NCBI RefSeq assembly: GCF_933775445.1
Contig: NC_065873.1
Span: forward strand, 8,804,001 to 8,868,000
Length of the DNA: 64,000 nt
Reading direction: 5' to 3'
Origin: Argentina anserina
Lineage: Eukaryota; Streptophyta; Magnoliopsida; Rosales; Rosaceae
Below the pieces are notes generated by a model. That model made no database searches and was not told the origin of the DNA. It saw nothing but the letters and a program-made list of their open reading frames with translations. The position numbers and the translations under genes are program-made. Below, one piece after another: positions 35,901 through 45,595 of the stretch. How positions within the stretch are numbered: the stretch's first letter is position 1; each line of letters begins with the position of its first letter.

Positions 35901-36182
35901 AAGCTTACCGAGTTTGTTGTTTATAACCCAATGCACCAATCCATGGTATATGGTTAATTGTGCAAGTTGATGTTCGGATTTGCGTTGAGAGAGTTCGGAG
36001 AAGTAGCAACAAGGGTAGACCGATTGTGTTTTAAGAATTGTCTTTTATCAATTCCTTGTAATCGTTACTTTTACGATTTGATCAAGATTTGTAAACATTG
36101 TAAGTGTATTATATTTGATTTCTAATTTGAGTTGTCATGTCTTCAAATTGAATTTTTATTACTCAAAATTTGGGACGTGACA
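32941..36182 (+). mobile_element. Solo LTR copy C, 3242 bp including a nested insertion, TSD AGCTA
   Basis: It starts TGTAATACACC and ends GGGACGTGACA, with AGCTA on both sides (32936-32940 and 36183-36187). It parallels copies A and B throughout: GAAAACGAAAGTG, TATAAATA (33213-33220), a CTCTCTCT leader (33260-33290), CCTTGCGTGGAGTGGTTGC (34251), GAGTAAACCTCAC (34322), TGTACATTCCGGTAAT (35234) and GCTTACCGAGTTTGTTG (35903). A short tandem element, CATTTCCCTTTGAGAAAGGG, recurs near 35609-35705. No internal domain remains, so it is a solo LTR. Without the nested 463-bp insertion and one TSD copy it would be about 2.77 kb. Confidence 0.88.
34422..34884 (+). mobile_element. Small solo LTR nested in LTR copy C, TSD GTTTT
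   Basis: It starts TGTTACGGGTGTTAAATC and ends GGGGGTGGTGTTATCA, a TG...CA LTR outline of 463 bp. GTTTT flanks it on both sides (34417-34421 and 34885-34889). The corresponding site in LTR copy A (about 23115) is uninterrupted, which confirms an insertion. Overlapping frames at 34590-34848 are not genes. Confidence 0.85.
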
Positions 36183-36227
36183 AGCTACATGGTGGTGTTT
36201 GCTTGTTTTTGAGTTCTTTGTTTTCAC

Positions 36228-36382
36228 TAGGGCTCGTCAACGGGCTTGGCCGGCTCGTTCATGGCGGGCTTGTAGCGGGCCGAGCCGGGTTTTATTACAT
36301 TTAAAAAAGGCCGGGCTTTTACAAAAAGTCTATGATCAAAGCCCGCCCTTATAAAACGGGCCTTGCGGGCTTTTACAGGCCA
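36228..36382. mobile_element. Truncated hAT-type element end
   Basis: TAGGGCTCGTCAACGGGC, followed by many GGGCTT/GCGGGC words and a later AAGCCCGCCCTTATAAAACG, is the terminal and subterminal pattern of a hAT-type element. The other terminus is missing; the sequence changes abruptly at about 36383, where an LTR remnant begins. Confidence 0.5.
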
Positions 36383-36395
36383 TCTTTTTGGATCC

Positions 36396-38045
36396 CGAGC
36401 AACAACGCCATTTGATCAACTTTATTACTCGACATCAATATTAACCATGTAAGCATCATTATTAGTATAAAGTAAGAGGGTATCGTTCACAAAACCGAGG
36501 ATCCAACAAGGGCAAGAATCACAAACATTTAACAACGAATTCACAAAGAGATATAAAAGATTGATATAAGTCTCGGATCAAAACATAAAATAAATCTAAG
36601 CTAATATATACATGTGATCAACCAACCAACACATAAGCAATCACCAAACAAATCATGTAAGAACAAAGCACCGAAATCTATTCTCAATCATGTTCATGCC
36701 GTATGTAACTTAGTTCAACTTAAGTTTGATCATGCATCAAGTTCCTACTTGGTTCCTAATACATGGATACTATCGAGCTCGACTACTTATCTTGCAACGA
36801 AATCTAACATACCAATTCATCATGCAATTACGTATCACATAGAGAAATTAACATGTTTAAATCATCTATCCAACGCCAAACTTAAGGATATAATCAATGA
36901 GATAACAAAGAACAAACAGTTAATCAACTACCTGTATCAAAATCGTTACTAGCTTTTAATGATTAACATATGCAACATCAACTACTTGTCTTAATCACAC
37001 ATGCAATATAAGAACACACCAAAAATTAATTAAGAACATAGGCAGAAACTCACAGCATAAAACCTAAACTCATTGAATAGAAATCGAAAATTTTACATCA
37101 TTACACAATTCGAAAGTCACAACTATCTCATAGACAAGATCGAAATAAACTTTAACAAAACAAAAACAAAAATCATCTAAGAACAAGAAAACTGAAATAA
37201 AACATGAAGATCATAGAGTTACACTTTGAAAAATTTCTACGGGGTTTACTTCAAGCAAACGAATATCCTAGGCTACTTGCTTTGGATCGAAAATATGATA
37301 AAGGATGAATTTCGGGTTCTAGGGTTCTTGGTGAGATGAATGTGTTTGGGCAGAGCTTTGGGTAGTACTTGTGCAAGGATTGATGATGATTCTAATGTAG
37401 ATTCGTGCCTCTATATATAGGTGAAACAAGGCCTAAACTTTCCCTCACAACCCTTGGATCAAAAGCAAATCAATGGTTGAGATAATCCTGCCGAACCCAC
37501 TGGAGCTCCGAATAAAGATTCAGACATAACTTCATGTATGAATAAGATATTGATGCGATTCTAAATCCTACAAAAAATAGACTCATAGAGCTTTCCATCT
37601 ATATATGACACATTTTCTAATTCATTTTGAGCTGTCCAGGAGAGCCTGTCGAAGTTGGACTACGAATCTTGAAAGATTTATGATTCTTGCATGGATTGGA
37701 CTTCTAAGTGCATATCTTCTTCTCCTTGATAATTCAGATTTATATGCACGAAAATCTCTTCATTAACACCTTGGGAATCCTTCTCCAACTTGGTTTTGAA
37801 CTCCAACTCCAAATAGGAAACCATTAAGTTGCACGACCTCTCCTTATCCTACTAGGAATTTGATTTTTCAGTCTCTACTCTTTCCTTGTGCAACTAGGAT
37901 TGTCTTCATTCTCCAACATGGATTTGTCTTTCCTAATAAGAATAAGTAAGTTAGAAACAAGGAAATAGGAAAGAATGAATCCTAATCAAATAAGGAATCA
38001 TAACTTAACAAGGATTCTCAACACTTAACACGTTTTCATCATCAA
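36396..38045 (-). mobile_element. LTR and primer-site remnant of a Ty3-type retrotransposon
   Basis: On the minus strand, ATGGCGTTGTTGCTCGGGAT (about 36393-36412) resembles a tRNA-Asp primer-binding site (GGCGCCGTTGCCGGGGA) as used by Athila/Tat-type elements. An LTR-like stretch lies upstream of it in minus sense, beginning TGATGATGAAAACGTG near 38045 with a CCTATATATAGAGG promoter-like box near 37411-37424. This gives an LTR of about 1.6 kb. No polyprotein remains. The frame at 36614-36952 is not a recognisable gene. Confidence 0.45.
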
Positions 38046-38099
38046 TTCACTCATATTCGATATAAGCACTTTCAAAACACATTAATCACATATATGACT

Positions 38100-39475
38100 C
38101 TAAAATAATGAATTAAGATGTAACAAAGAGTAAGAATATGACATAATCTCATTAAGAACATCACACTTTGTGCTCCCATTAGTATAAGTGTCAATTTTAG
38201 TCACAAACTGGTGGTATAAGCGACAATGTCCGTCACAAACCAATGTTTGTCCCTTTTTTTTCAAACTTGAAGCTACACACAACGACGACGGATGGTAACA
38301 GCAGCACTCCCAGACGCTCCTAAAATTCGGTACCAAGGGAATCATATTCTTGTATACCACCCGAGAAGCAAAAGAATCGGGTTGAAAATGGGAGGTTGAA
38401 AGTACCCGATGAAAGACAAAATTCAGAGGAATTTAAATTTGCATGAAAGCAGGAACGTTAATTAAAACATACTTGTTTGTCTGCCAAATAAACAGCGTAT
38501 AAGTGTTGCTCTTGTTTAATTCCACGGTCATGCTTGAATCCATGAATATACGTCGTGAAATAACTCTCATCATTCGATTTCATATCGTCATGTGATAAAT
38601 TTCATCAAAATAAAAACATATGGTTAGTTTATATTCATCACATAGGGAATCATTAAAAATAAAAATGAAATTACTGAAGTGACAATATGGTAAAAAAAAC
38701 TTTTTACTGAGAGAAAAATTACCATTTCCCATTTACCAATTTACTGATTTACCAAAAGATGTAAAAACTTCTTTAACCAAGTCGGGTCAAGCTGGAGAAC
38801 GACGACCGGGTCGAACCCTAAGAATTCGGGTCGACCTCTAAGGGCTAGAGCGTCGGGGTTGCTCGAGGAGGGTCGTCAGCTTCTGGGTTTCTAGGCACGC
38901 AGGTCAACGACCCAAGGCTAGGTTCACATCACTGGCGTCTGGTTGGCTCGTTGGTGCTATGTTGCGTCATTAAAACCTGGGTCGATCCGGCTTGTGAACG
39001 ACGACGCTGGGGCTCCGACAGCAAGGCCAGGCCTGAGGTCAGGAGACAATGGGATTTTGGGTAAGACTAGCAGCGTTAGGGCTGCAGGTTAGCGACGGAG
39101 GCGGCACTACGTCAACCTTTGCTGGTCGGAGAAGAACAAGGGGTGCCCATAGCGAATTTCTGGGTGCTCTAGGTCAAAACCGATTTTCTTTTATTTATTT
39201 TTTCAGTAGAAAATTTTCTTCTTCTTCTATCAATTTTTTTCATGATATAAGGCATTTTGCATCTTCTTCTGTCAAATTATTTGCATGACAAAAGGAATTT
39301 TTCATAAATTAGGGTTCTAAACATAGGAACTCAGGGTTAGAACTACGTGTTGATGACGTATTATAGAATAATGCAATACGAATCAAAATATAAAGAAACA
39401 TCATCTTTATTCATTGATAAGGGAGGTCTTTATGTAGGCATTACATTGAGTATCCTGTAGTATAAGAGATTATAT
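38100..39475 (-). mobile_element. Second copy of the copia-like retroelement remnant
   Basis: It shares ordered motifs with 331-1700: CACTCCCAG.CGCTCCTAAAA, TTCATCA with TAAATTTCATC, AATTCGGGTCGA, a T-rich tract and ATTAGGGTTC, followed by LTR sequence (AAACATCATCTTTATTCATT, TAGGCATTACAT). The LTR is cut off at about 39475, where the TIR element's target site begins. No open polyprotein. The 39049-39288 frame is Arg/Gly-rich leader sequence. Confidence 0.55.
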
Positions 39476-39483
39476 CATTCCTT

Positions 39484-40367
39484 CCCAATGGTCTAAATAG
39501 CGGTTATCGGCATCGTATCGGTTTTGTAAAATACGGATATAACGGGGATATATCGAGATATATCGGATTATATCGGATTTATCATTTTTATTAATTTAAA
39601 TTTAAATTTAATATAGTTATAAACATATAGTTCAAAATATTCAAAATATACTAAATAATATTAACTACTAAGTACTAATTGAACAAAAATAGGTGCACAA
39701 AAGATAGATTGAGATATTGATTATGCATTCATGCATTATAAACTCTCTCATTATCGGAATCAAAGTCAAACTCATCTTCTCCATTATCTTCATCCTCATC
39801 TTCCGAGATAAAATCATCTTCATAAAACTCTCTTACCTCTCGGACTTCCCTCAAGGGTGGTATCTCACTACTCACTTCGGACACTTGTTCATCTATTGTC
39901 AAATCTTCAATGACATTACTTTCAACAAGCCATTTTTGTGCTTCCCTAGCTTCTTTGGTAAGTAGTACCTCCTTTCTCTTATCATTCTTTCAGTTTTTGT
40001 TGATGATTTTGGCATTGAATTGAACATATACGAACTTGCTCATCCTTGTGGTATTTAGCCTATTCCTCTTCTTTGTGTGTATCCCTTGAAATGTGCTCTA
40101 ATTTCTCTCACACTCGGATGAGCTTGTGGTTGCGTTGAAAGATTTGAAGCTACGAAGGGCGAAGCAGCAAAGCCTTTTGCCTATTTGCGTTTAAATTCCT
40201 CAAAACGACATCGTCTCCTTAAAAAAAAGTCACCGAAAAAAAAAATCTACCGAAATATCGGTTTGACCCGATATATCGCATGTTGACCCGATATATTGAG
40301 GCGATATGACATTTATCCTATCGGTTTCTAAATATCAGCGATATATCGCCGATATTTAGAACATTGT
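39484..40367. mobile_element. Non-autonomous TIR element with 8-9-bp target duplication
   Basis: The left end CCCAATGGTCTAAATAGCGG and the reverse complement of the right end ACAATGTTCTAAATATCGG are inverted repeats. Both are followed by repeated GATATATCGG/TATCGGTTT phrases. TCATTCCTT (39475-39483) and TCATTCCTA (40368-40376) flank it, so the target duplication is 8 bp perfect or 9 bp with a mismatch. hAT and Mutator-like are both possible. No transposase. The plus frame at 39717-39965 lacks a domain. It inserted in or beside the copia-like LTR remnant. Confidence 0.7.
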
Positions 40368-40376
40368 TCATTCCTA

Positions 40377-41164
40377 CAACAAGTATTTTGTTTTTAAAAA
40401 AATGGTAGGTTTACAATGTCGGAACTAGATCTATCGTTGAATTAATTAACTCGTGGTCTTGGTCTGGTTTGGCGGTGAACAAGCTTATGCTCTTAATTTG
40501 ATGGCCTCTGCAATGGCTGTGTGAGTTTGCTGTAATTCTATTATCTTCTATCTTGATGACTTTCACTAAAATGAAGATAGGATGCGGACTAGACACCAAT
40601 TCGGGCTCCTTTATTAATAATGGAGTTTGTACTTTGTAAATTTATTTTAATTTTATAACATCTGGATGTCTAATCTAATGTTTGAAAAATTAGTACATCA
40701 TTTCCTGCCGTTTCTACAGCATCATTCCTATAAGCCTGATTGATTGGCCCTTGAAAGTTGTATGTGGTGGTATGATTGGCTAATTGTAAATTTGTATATA
40801 GCTCAAATGATCCCAGCTCATTTTGAATTCTTGGCTATTTCTAATTTTCTTTGATTCGTAGTACTGCATTTTCTGAATAATGAATTATCATTTACTGTAG
40901 AGTAATGATACTTTTCTTAGAGGTATACAAAGTCAAACTTGGCAAAAACCGATGATGCATGTTGTTCACATTGGAACCCGAATATGGTAATTGGAAGATG
41001 TTATGCAACTTACTGGTCTATTCTACACAAATATTCAAATCAAAAATCCCTGGCTTCAAGTCAACCATCCTAGCATTATTATTCAGAATTTCTCCATTGC
41101 ATTTCTACTCCAACCATTTTCATCTCATCAGGGCCTTGGATTTCAGTTCTGTCTGCTGCTAGAA
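40377..41164 (+). other. Intergenic and upstream region of the NLR gene
   Basis: No other gene is seen. The NLR frame is open upstream of its conserved start (from 40991), but that extension lacks NLR-like sequence, so it is likely 5' leader or accidental. No confident TATA box. Confidence 0.45.
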
Positions 41165-44100
41165 ATGGCAGACCTAGTCTTGTCCCCAGCTTTGCAAGTG
41201 ATCTTTGACAGAATAGCATCCCCTGTCTTACAAAAGTTCGCTGACGTGTGGGATCTCAAGGACAACCTCCAGAGCCTGAGAGAGACCTTGATCCTAATTC
41301 AGCCTACGGTAGAGGACGCGGAAGAGCAACAATTCTCGAACAAAGCTGTCAAAATTTGGTTGTCGAAGCTCGAAAAGGCAGCTTATGATGCTGAGGACGG
41401 ACTTCAGTACTTGACTGCTGAAGGTTTGAGGTCTCACGCTTTTATTCAACAACTTGATGATCTTATAAATTGTTCCCACATTAAACAGCTGCTTCTTGCA
41501 TTAGAGACTACTGTAAATGAGGGACTAGTTAAGTTTGCTTCTAAAAGGACTAGTATGGTAGATCGTGGATCTTCCATATGGGAGACTAGCTCTTTTGTCA
41601 TCAAGTCACAGATATATGGAAGAGAGGATGACAAAGAGAGGGTCATGAAACTGTTGTTGTCTTCTCAAGCTTACCAGGAAGGATATGCCACGATCATCCC
41701 AATAGTTGGTATTGGAGGAATTGGTAAGACTACTCTTGCTCAGTTAGCCTATAATGATGAGAGAGTAATCCAAAACTTTGATGTTAGGATGTGGATATTT
41801 GTGTCTGATGATTTCAATGTCAAGAAGATCATGAGGACAATTATTGAATCTGTAACTAAAGAGGAGTGCAAGTTCTCAGACATTGAACTGCTTCAGTCCC
41901 GGCTTTGGCATTTGCTGCACAATAAAAGATACCTCCTCGTGCTGGATGATGTTTGGACTTCACATCACAGTGACTGGGACAAACTAAAACCTTTGTTTAG
42001 AGGGGGTGTTGATGGATGCAAAGTCATTGTTACCACCCGCAATACGAAAACCGCAGTCATGACAGACTCACTGAATTCTCCTTTTTATTTGAAGGCCTTA
42101 GAGGAAGAGGATTGCTGGGCTTTGTTCAAGCAACAAGCTTTTGGACACCTTCTTCCCATTGGGAAGCAGATTGTCAGAAAATGTGGAGGTGTGCCATTAG
42201 CAGCAAAAAGTTTGGGAAGTGTAATGCGCTTCAAAAGAAATCAACAACAGTGGTTGTTTATGCAAAACACTGAACTTTGGAAACTAGATGTCAGTGAATC
42301 AGACATTCTTCCTGCCCTCATGTTGAGTTACTTTTATCTACCATTACATCTTAGAAGATGCTTTGCCTTCTGCTCAATATTTCCAAAAGGTTATGAATTC
42401 AACAAGCACAAGTTAATTCATTTGTGGATGGCAGAAGGGTTATTGGAAGATGAGAGCAAGCGACCTGAACATGTTGGTGATGAATACTTCACCCATTTGT
42501 TGTGGATGTCTTTCTTTCAAGAAGTAGATCGATGTGATGGTGGTGGTGTAAGTGCGTACAAAATGAACGATGTCATTCATGGCCTCTCACGGTACGTTGC
42601 AGGTAACACACACATGATTTTAGAAAATGGTCTCCAACCAAAGAATGTAGAGGAAATTCGGCACTCCTCTGTTGTTTATAAATATAGAGCCATTACAATT
42701 CCAGGAGCTCTGTATAAAGCACAACACTTGCGAAGTATGTTATATATAGGAGAATCTGGCTGGATAAAGAACATTGATAAAATGTGTTCCAGTTTTGTAT
42801 ACTTGCGTATGCTAGATTTGAGCAGTTGTGATGTTCATGAGTTGCCAGAATCATTGGGGGACTTGATATGTCTGAGATATCTTGACCTGTCATATACACC
42901 TATATTCAGGTTTCCTTACAGTGTTGAACTCGTGTCTCTGCAGACTTTAAACCTCCTTGGTTGCAGTAATCTCAAGTGGTTGCCTTACTTGGCAAACATG
43001 ACAAACCTAAGACATCTTGATATAACTGGATGCATAAGTTTGACTAAGATGCCTTTTGGTATTGGAAAACTTCATCAACTTCAGACACTGCCATTGTTTA
43101 TTGTTGGACATAGCAGCTTAGGCCTTGAGCTGGGTGGTTTGAATCTTTATGGCGCGTTGAATATCACAAACCTAGAGAATGTAACAACAGCAGTCCAAGC
43201 GAAATCAGCGGGACTGAAGATGAAGGAGAATATTGAGTCACTGGGACTATATTGGAGAGGCGAAGATGTGGATGAATCATTGAAGTTAAAACTACCTAAA
43301 GCCCCACCAGTGGCAGACATAACAGGATCTCAGGGTTTGTCACAGAATTCTGAAGAAGTTCTTGAAGCCTTGAGACCACATGACAATTTGGAGATGCTAG
43401 TCATAAATGGCTATCCAGGAACTAGACTACCTGATTGGACTCTCCCGAATCTAATTGCAATTTACATGAAGGACTGTGGAAACTGTCAAAATCTACCAGC
43501 TTTTGGGAACCTCCTCTTACTTAAAACTCTTTCTCTACAAGGAATGGATAGCATTGAACACGTTGGTGCACATCTCTATGGTGATGGTACAAGCATACCA
43601 TTCTCGTCGCTTGAAGAGTTATCTCTCTGTGACATTTCCAACTTGGAAGAATGGTTGAGTGCAAACAACAGAGCTTCATTCCCGAGACTGAGGAAGTTGA
43701 CCGTTAATAGATGTCCCAAATTAGCACATATACCATTGCCTGAATCTCTTCAACATTTGGAGTTGCGTGGTTGTAAACTAAGTTTGATGTCCATATCAAA
43801 TTTAAGTTTTCTTTCTGTGCTCGTCTTAGACAATATTCCAGGCCTATCCTCCCTCCCAGAAGGACTTATAGCTTCAGCTCATCTGTCTTCCATCAAAATC
43901 TTGTCCTGCCCCAAGCTTCGTTCCCTGCCTTTGGAGATGGGGAACCTTAGTGCTCTAAAATCATTCATCATTCGCTGGTGTCAAGAGCTCTCCTTTCTGC
44001 CACAAAGTTTGCAGAACCTCAAAGCTCTGGAGTCACTGGAAATTGGTGATTGTCACAGTATAATATCCATGCCGGATGGTGCAATTGGAGGCATGAACTC

Positions 44101-44641
44101 CCTTCGCTCTTTATCCATTGAGAACTGCAGTGGTCTGACTTCCTTGTCCTCGAGTTTGGAACAGCTTACATTCCTTGAGCATTTGACCATTATGTATTGT
44201 CCAAGTCTCGGTTCTTTTCCCGAAGGGGTGCAACACCTCTCTGCCCTTCGAAGTTTGACAATCCTGAGTTGTCCTTGGTTCGACTCTCTACCGAATGGCT
44301 TACAAGATATGAGGATGCTGCATTGTTTGGAGATTAGTAGCTGCACAAATCTGACAGCTTTGCCAGAATGGTTTGAGAATCTTGATTCGCTTAGATCCTT
44401 GACCATATCTGGTTGTCCTAATTTACAAGCATTGCCAGCAGGTCTAAAAAATCTCACTAAACTCCAGCATCTCTCTATCCAAGAATGTCCGGAGCTTGAA
44501 GAAAGATGCATACAAGGAAGCGGAGAGGATTGGTTCAAAATAGCTCATGTTCCACATATGTACATCGGTTCTCCTCAGATCAGTCCATCCAGTGAAGCAA
44601 GCACCTCAGGAGGATCGTCTTCCCAAACATCTGCTCAGTAA
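41165..44641 (+). CDS. CC-NBS-LRR disease-resistance-like protein (RGA type), 1158 aa
   Basis: An intracellular immune receptor of the Rx-like coiled-coil NLR class, single exon. The ATG at 41165 (MADLVLSPALQVIFDR) begins the Rx-type N-domain. The NB-ARC carries the P-loop GIGGIGKTTLAQ (about residues 182-193), RNBS-A FDVRMWIFVSDDF, kinase-2 YLLVLDDVW (about 255), RNBS-B GCKVIVTTR, GLPL CGGVPLAAKSLG (about 340) and RNBS-D CFAFCSIFPKGYEF. The MHD motif is altered to MND (KMNDVIHGLS, about 466). Roughly 20 LRRs follow from residue about 520, the last dozen a regular block (CPNLQALPAGLKNLTKLQHL). The C-terminus is a Ser-rich tail. Length is normal for the family and no stop or frameshift is present. 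The recognised pathogen cannot be told from sequence. Confidence 0.95.
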   Translation: MADLVLSPALQVIFDRIASPVLQKFADVWDLKDNLQSLRETLILIQPTVEDAEEQQFSNKAVKIWLSKLEKAAYDAEDGLQYLTAEGLRSHAFIQQLDDLINCSHIKQLLLALETTVNEGLVKFASKRTSMVDRGSSIWETSSFVIKSQIYGREDDKERVMKLLLSSQAYQEGYATIIPIVGIGGIGKTTLAQLAYNDERVIQNFDVRMWIFVSDDFNVKKIMRTIIESVTKEECKFSDIELLQSRLWHLLHNKRYLLVLDDVWTSHHSDWDKLKPLFRGGVDGCKVIVTTRNTKTAVMTDSLNSPFYLKALEEEDCWALFKQQAFGHLLPIGKQIVRKCGGVPLAAKSLGSVMRFKRNQQQWLFMQNTELWKLDVSESDILPALMLSYFYLPLHLRRCFAFCSIFPKGYEFNKHKLIHLWMAEGLLEDESKRPEHVGDEYFTHLLWMSFFQEVDRCDGGGVSAYKMNDVIHGLSRYVAGNTHMILENGLQPKNVEEIRHSSVVYKYRAITIPGALYKAQHLRSMLYIGESGWIKNIDKMCSSFVYLRMLDLSSCDVHELPESLGDLICLRYLDLSYTPIFRFPYSVELVSLQTLNLLGCSNLKWLPYLANMTNLRHLDITGCISLTKMPFGIGKLHQLQTLPLFIVGHSSLGLELGGLNLYGALNITNLENVTTAVQAKSAGLKMKENIESLGLYWRGEDVDESLKLKLPKAPPVADITGSQGLSQNSEEVLEALRPHDNLEMLVINGYPGTRLPDWTLPNLIAIYMKDCGNCQNLPAFGNLLLLKTLSLQGMDSIEHVGAHLYGDGTSIPFSSLEELSLCDISNLEEWLSANNRASFPRLRKLTVNRCPKLAHIPLPESLQHLELRGCKLSLMSISNLSFLSVLVLDNIPGLSSLPEGLIASAHLSSIKILSCPKLRSLPLEMGNLSALKSFIIRWCQELSFLPQSLQNLKALESLEIGDCHSIISMPDGAIGGMNSLRSLSIENCSGLTSLSSSLEQLTFLEHLTIMYCPSLGSFPEGVQHLSALRSLTILSCPWFDSLPNGLQDMRMLHCLEISSCTNLTALPEWFENLDSLRSLTISGCPNLQALPAGLKNLTKLQHLSIQECPELEERCIQGSGEDWFKIAHVPHMYIGSPQISPSSEASTSGGSSSQTSAQ

Positions 44642-45255
44642 ACAACTTTTACTTGGATCATCATCAATACAACATTATTACCATGGCTATCGTCACTGCT
44701 CGTGGCTCTGGTGCCCTTGCATTCTTTATAGACATCAATGAACTGACCTCTGAATAATTCCTTTTTCTATGTAATTTCAATTATGAACAAGTACTGACTT
44801 CAGTTACACTTCAGTCTATTTCAAGCCTTTTCTCTATGAGCTGTAAAAGAAATGAGTGAAGTTTAGAGTTTCATTTCCAATTCTCATTTGAAGCCTTTTT
44901 TATCTATGAGCTGCAATCCCTTACTCGTTTGGCCGGAGTTACCTGAATGCACCACTTTCCATTCCTATATAGCTATTTCAGCAGCTGTCTGGGAGTCCTT
45001 TAATTAAATGGATTTGTGTTTTCATGCTTAGGCCTGTGGTAAGACTCTGGAAGAGGATCAGATGGAATGTGGAATTTGGCATAAGAATCAAATGCTCATC
45101 ACAACAATTGGCGGAGGGAATGAGGAAATCTGTGGATTCAGGAGAAAAATAATGCTGATTTCAGAATGAGTAAATGTGCCAGCAATTTGCATGTATTGCC
45201 TTATTGAAATTTTCCCTCCAAGGCTCTAATGAATGGAATAGCTGCTTGAAATATG
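44642..45255. other. NLR downstream region
   Basis: It contains 3' untranslated-type AT-rich sequence, with no second gene. A TTTTTATCTATGAGCTG-like phrase is repeated near 44827 and 44896. The right end is the start of a retroelement LTR. Confidence 0.45.
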
Positions 45256-45569
45256 TGTTAGGACTGCAATATTATAATTATATATTACTTGAGGCTATTA
45301 TGTTTATTTTCCTAAATGGGCTCACTAGTATACTCGAGTCGGGTCATATTCTGAATGAGTATCTAGGTTTGTGTTAGAAAAACTTATATAAGGCATTCAG
45401 CCACTCCATTGTAGTTCTTATTTAAGAAATTAATATCAATCTATTTTAATTATTTTCTTTAAATTTCTGCATTTTTTTTTTTCGATCCAATTGATGGATC
45501 TTGATCCTATCGATGGATCTTGATCCTATCGATGGATCTTGATCCTATCGATGGATCTTGATCCTATCA
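45256..45569 (+). mobile_element. 5' LTR (about 314 bp) of a retroelement, with 4 x 19-bp repeat at its end
   Basis: TGTTAGGACTGC begins the segment. A promoter-like ACTTATATAAGG lies at about 45382-45393, and the end is ...CCTATCA at 45569. Four tandem copies of GATGGATCTTGATCCTATC occupy 45493-45568 at the 3' edge. TGGTATCAGAGA, an initiator-Met primer-binding site, follows immediately at 45572-45583. I found no matching 3' LTR, so the element is incomplete. Confidence 0.65.
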
Positions 45570-45595
45570 ACTGGTATCAGAGACGTTCGATCCAT

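Noticed and set aside
40991..41164. Upstream extension of the NLR frame
   Set aside because: The extra 58 residues have no NLR similarity, and the Rx-type N-domain begins exactly at the ATG at 41165.
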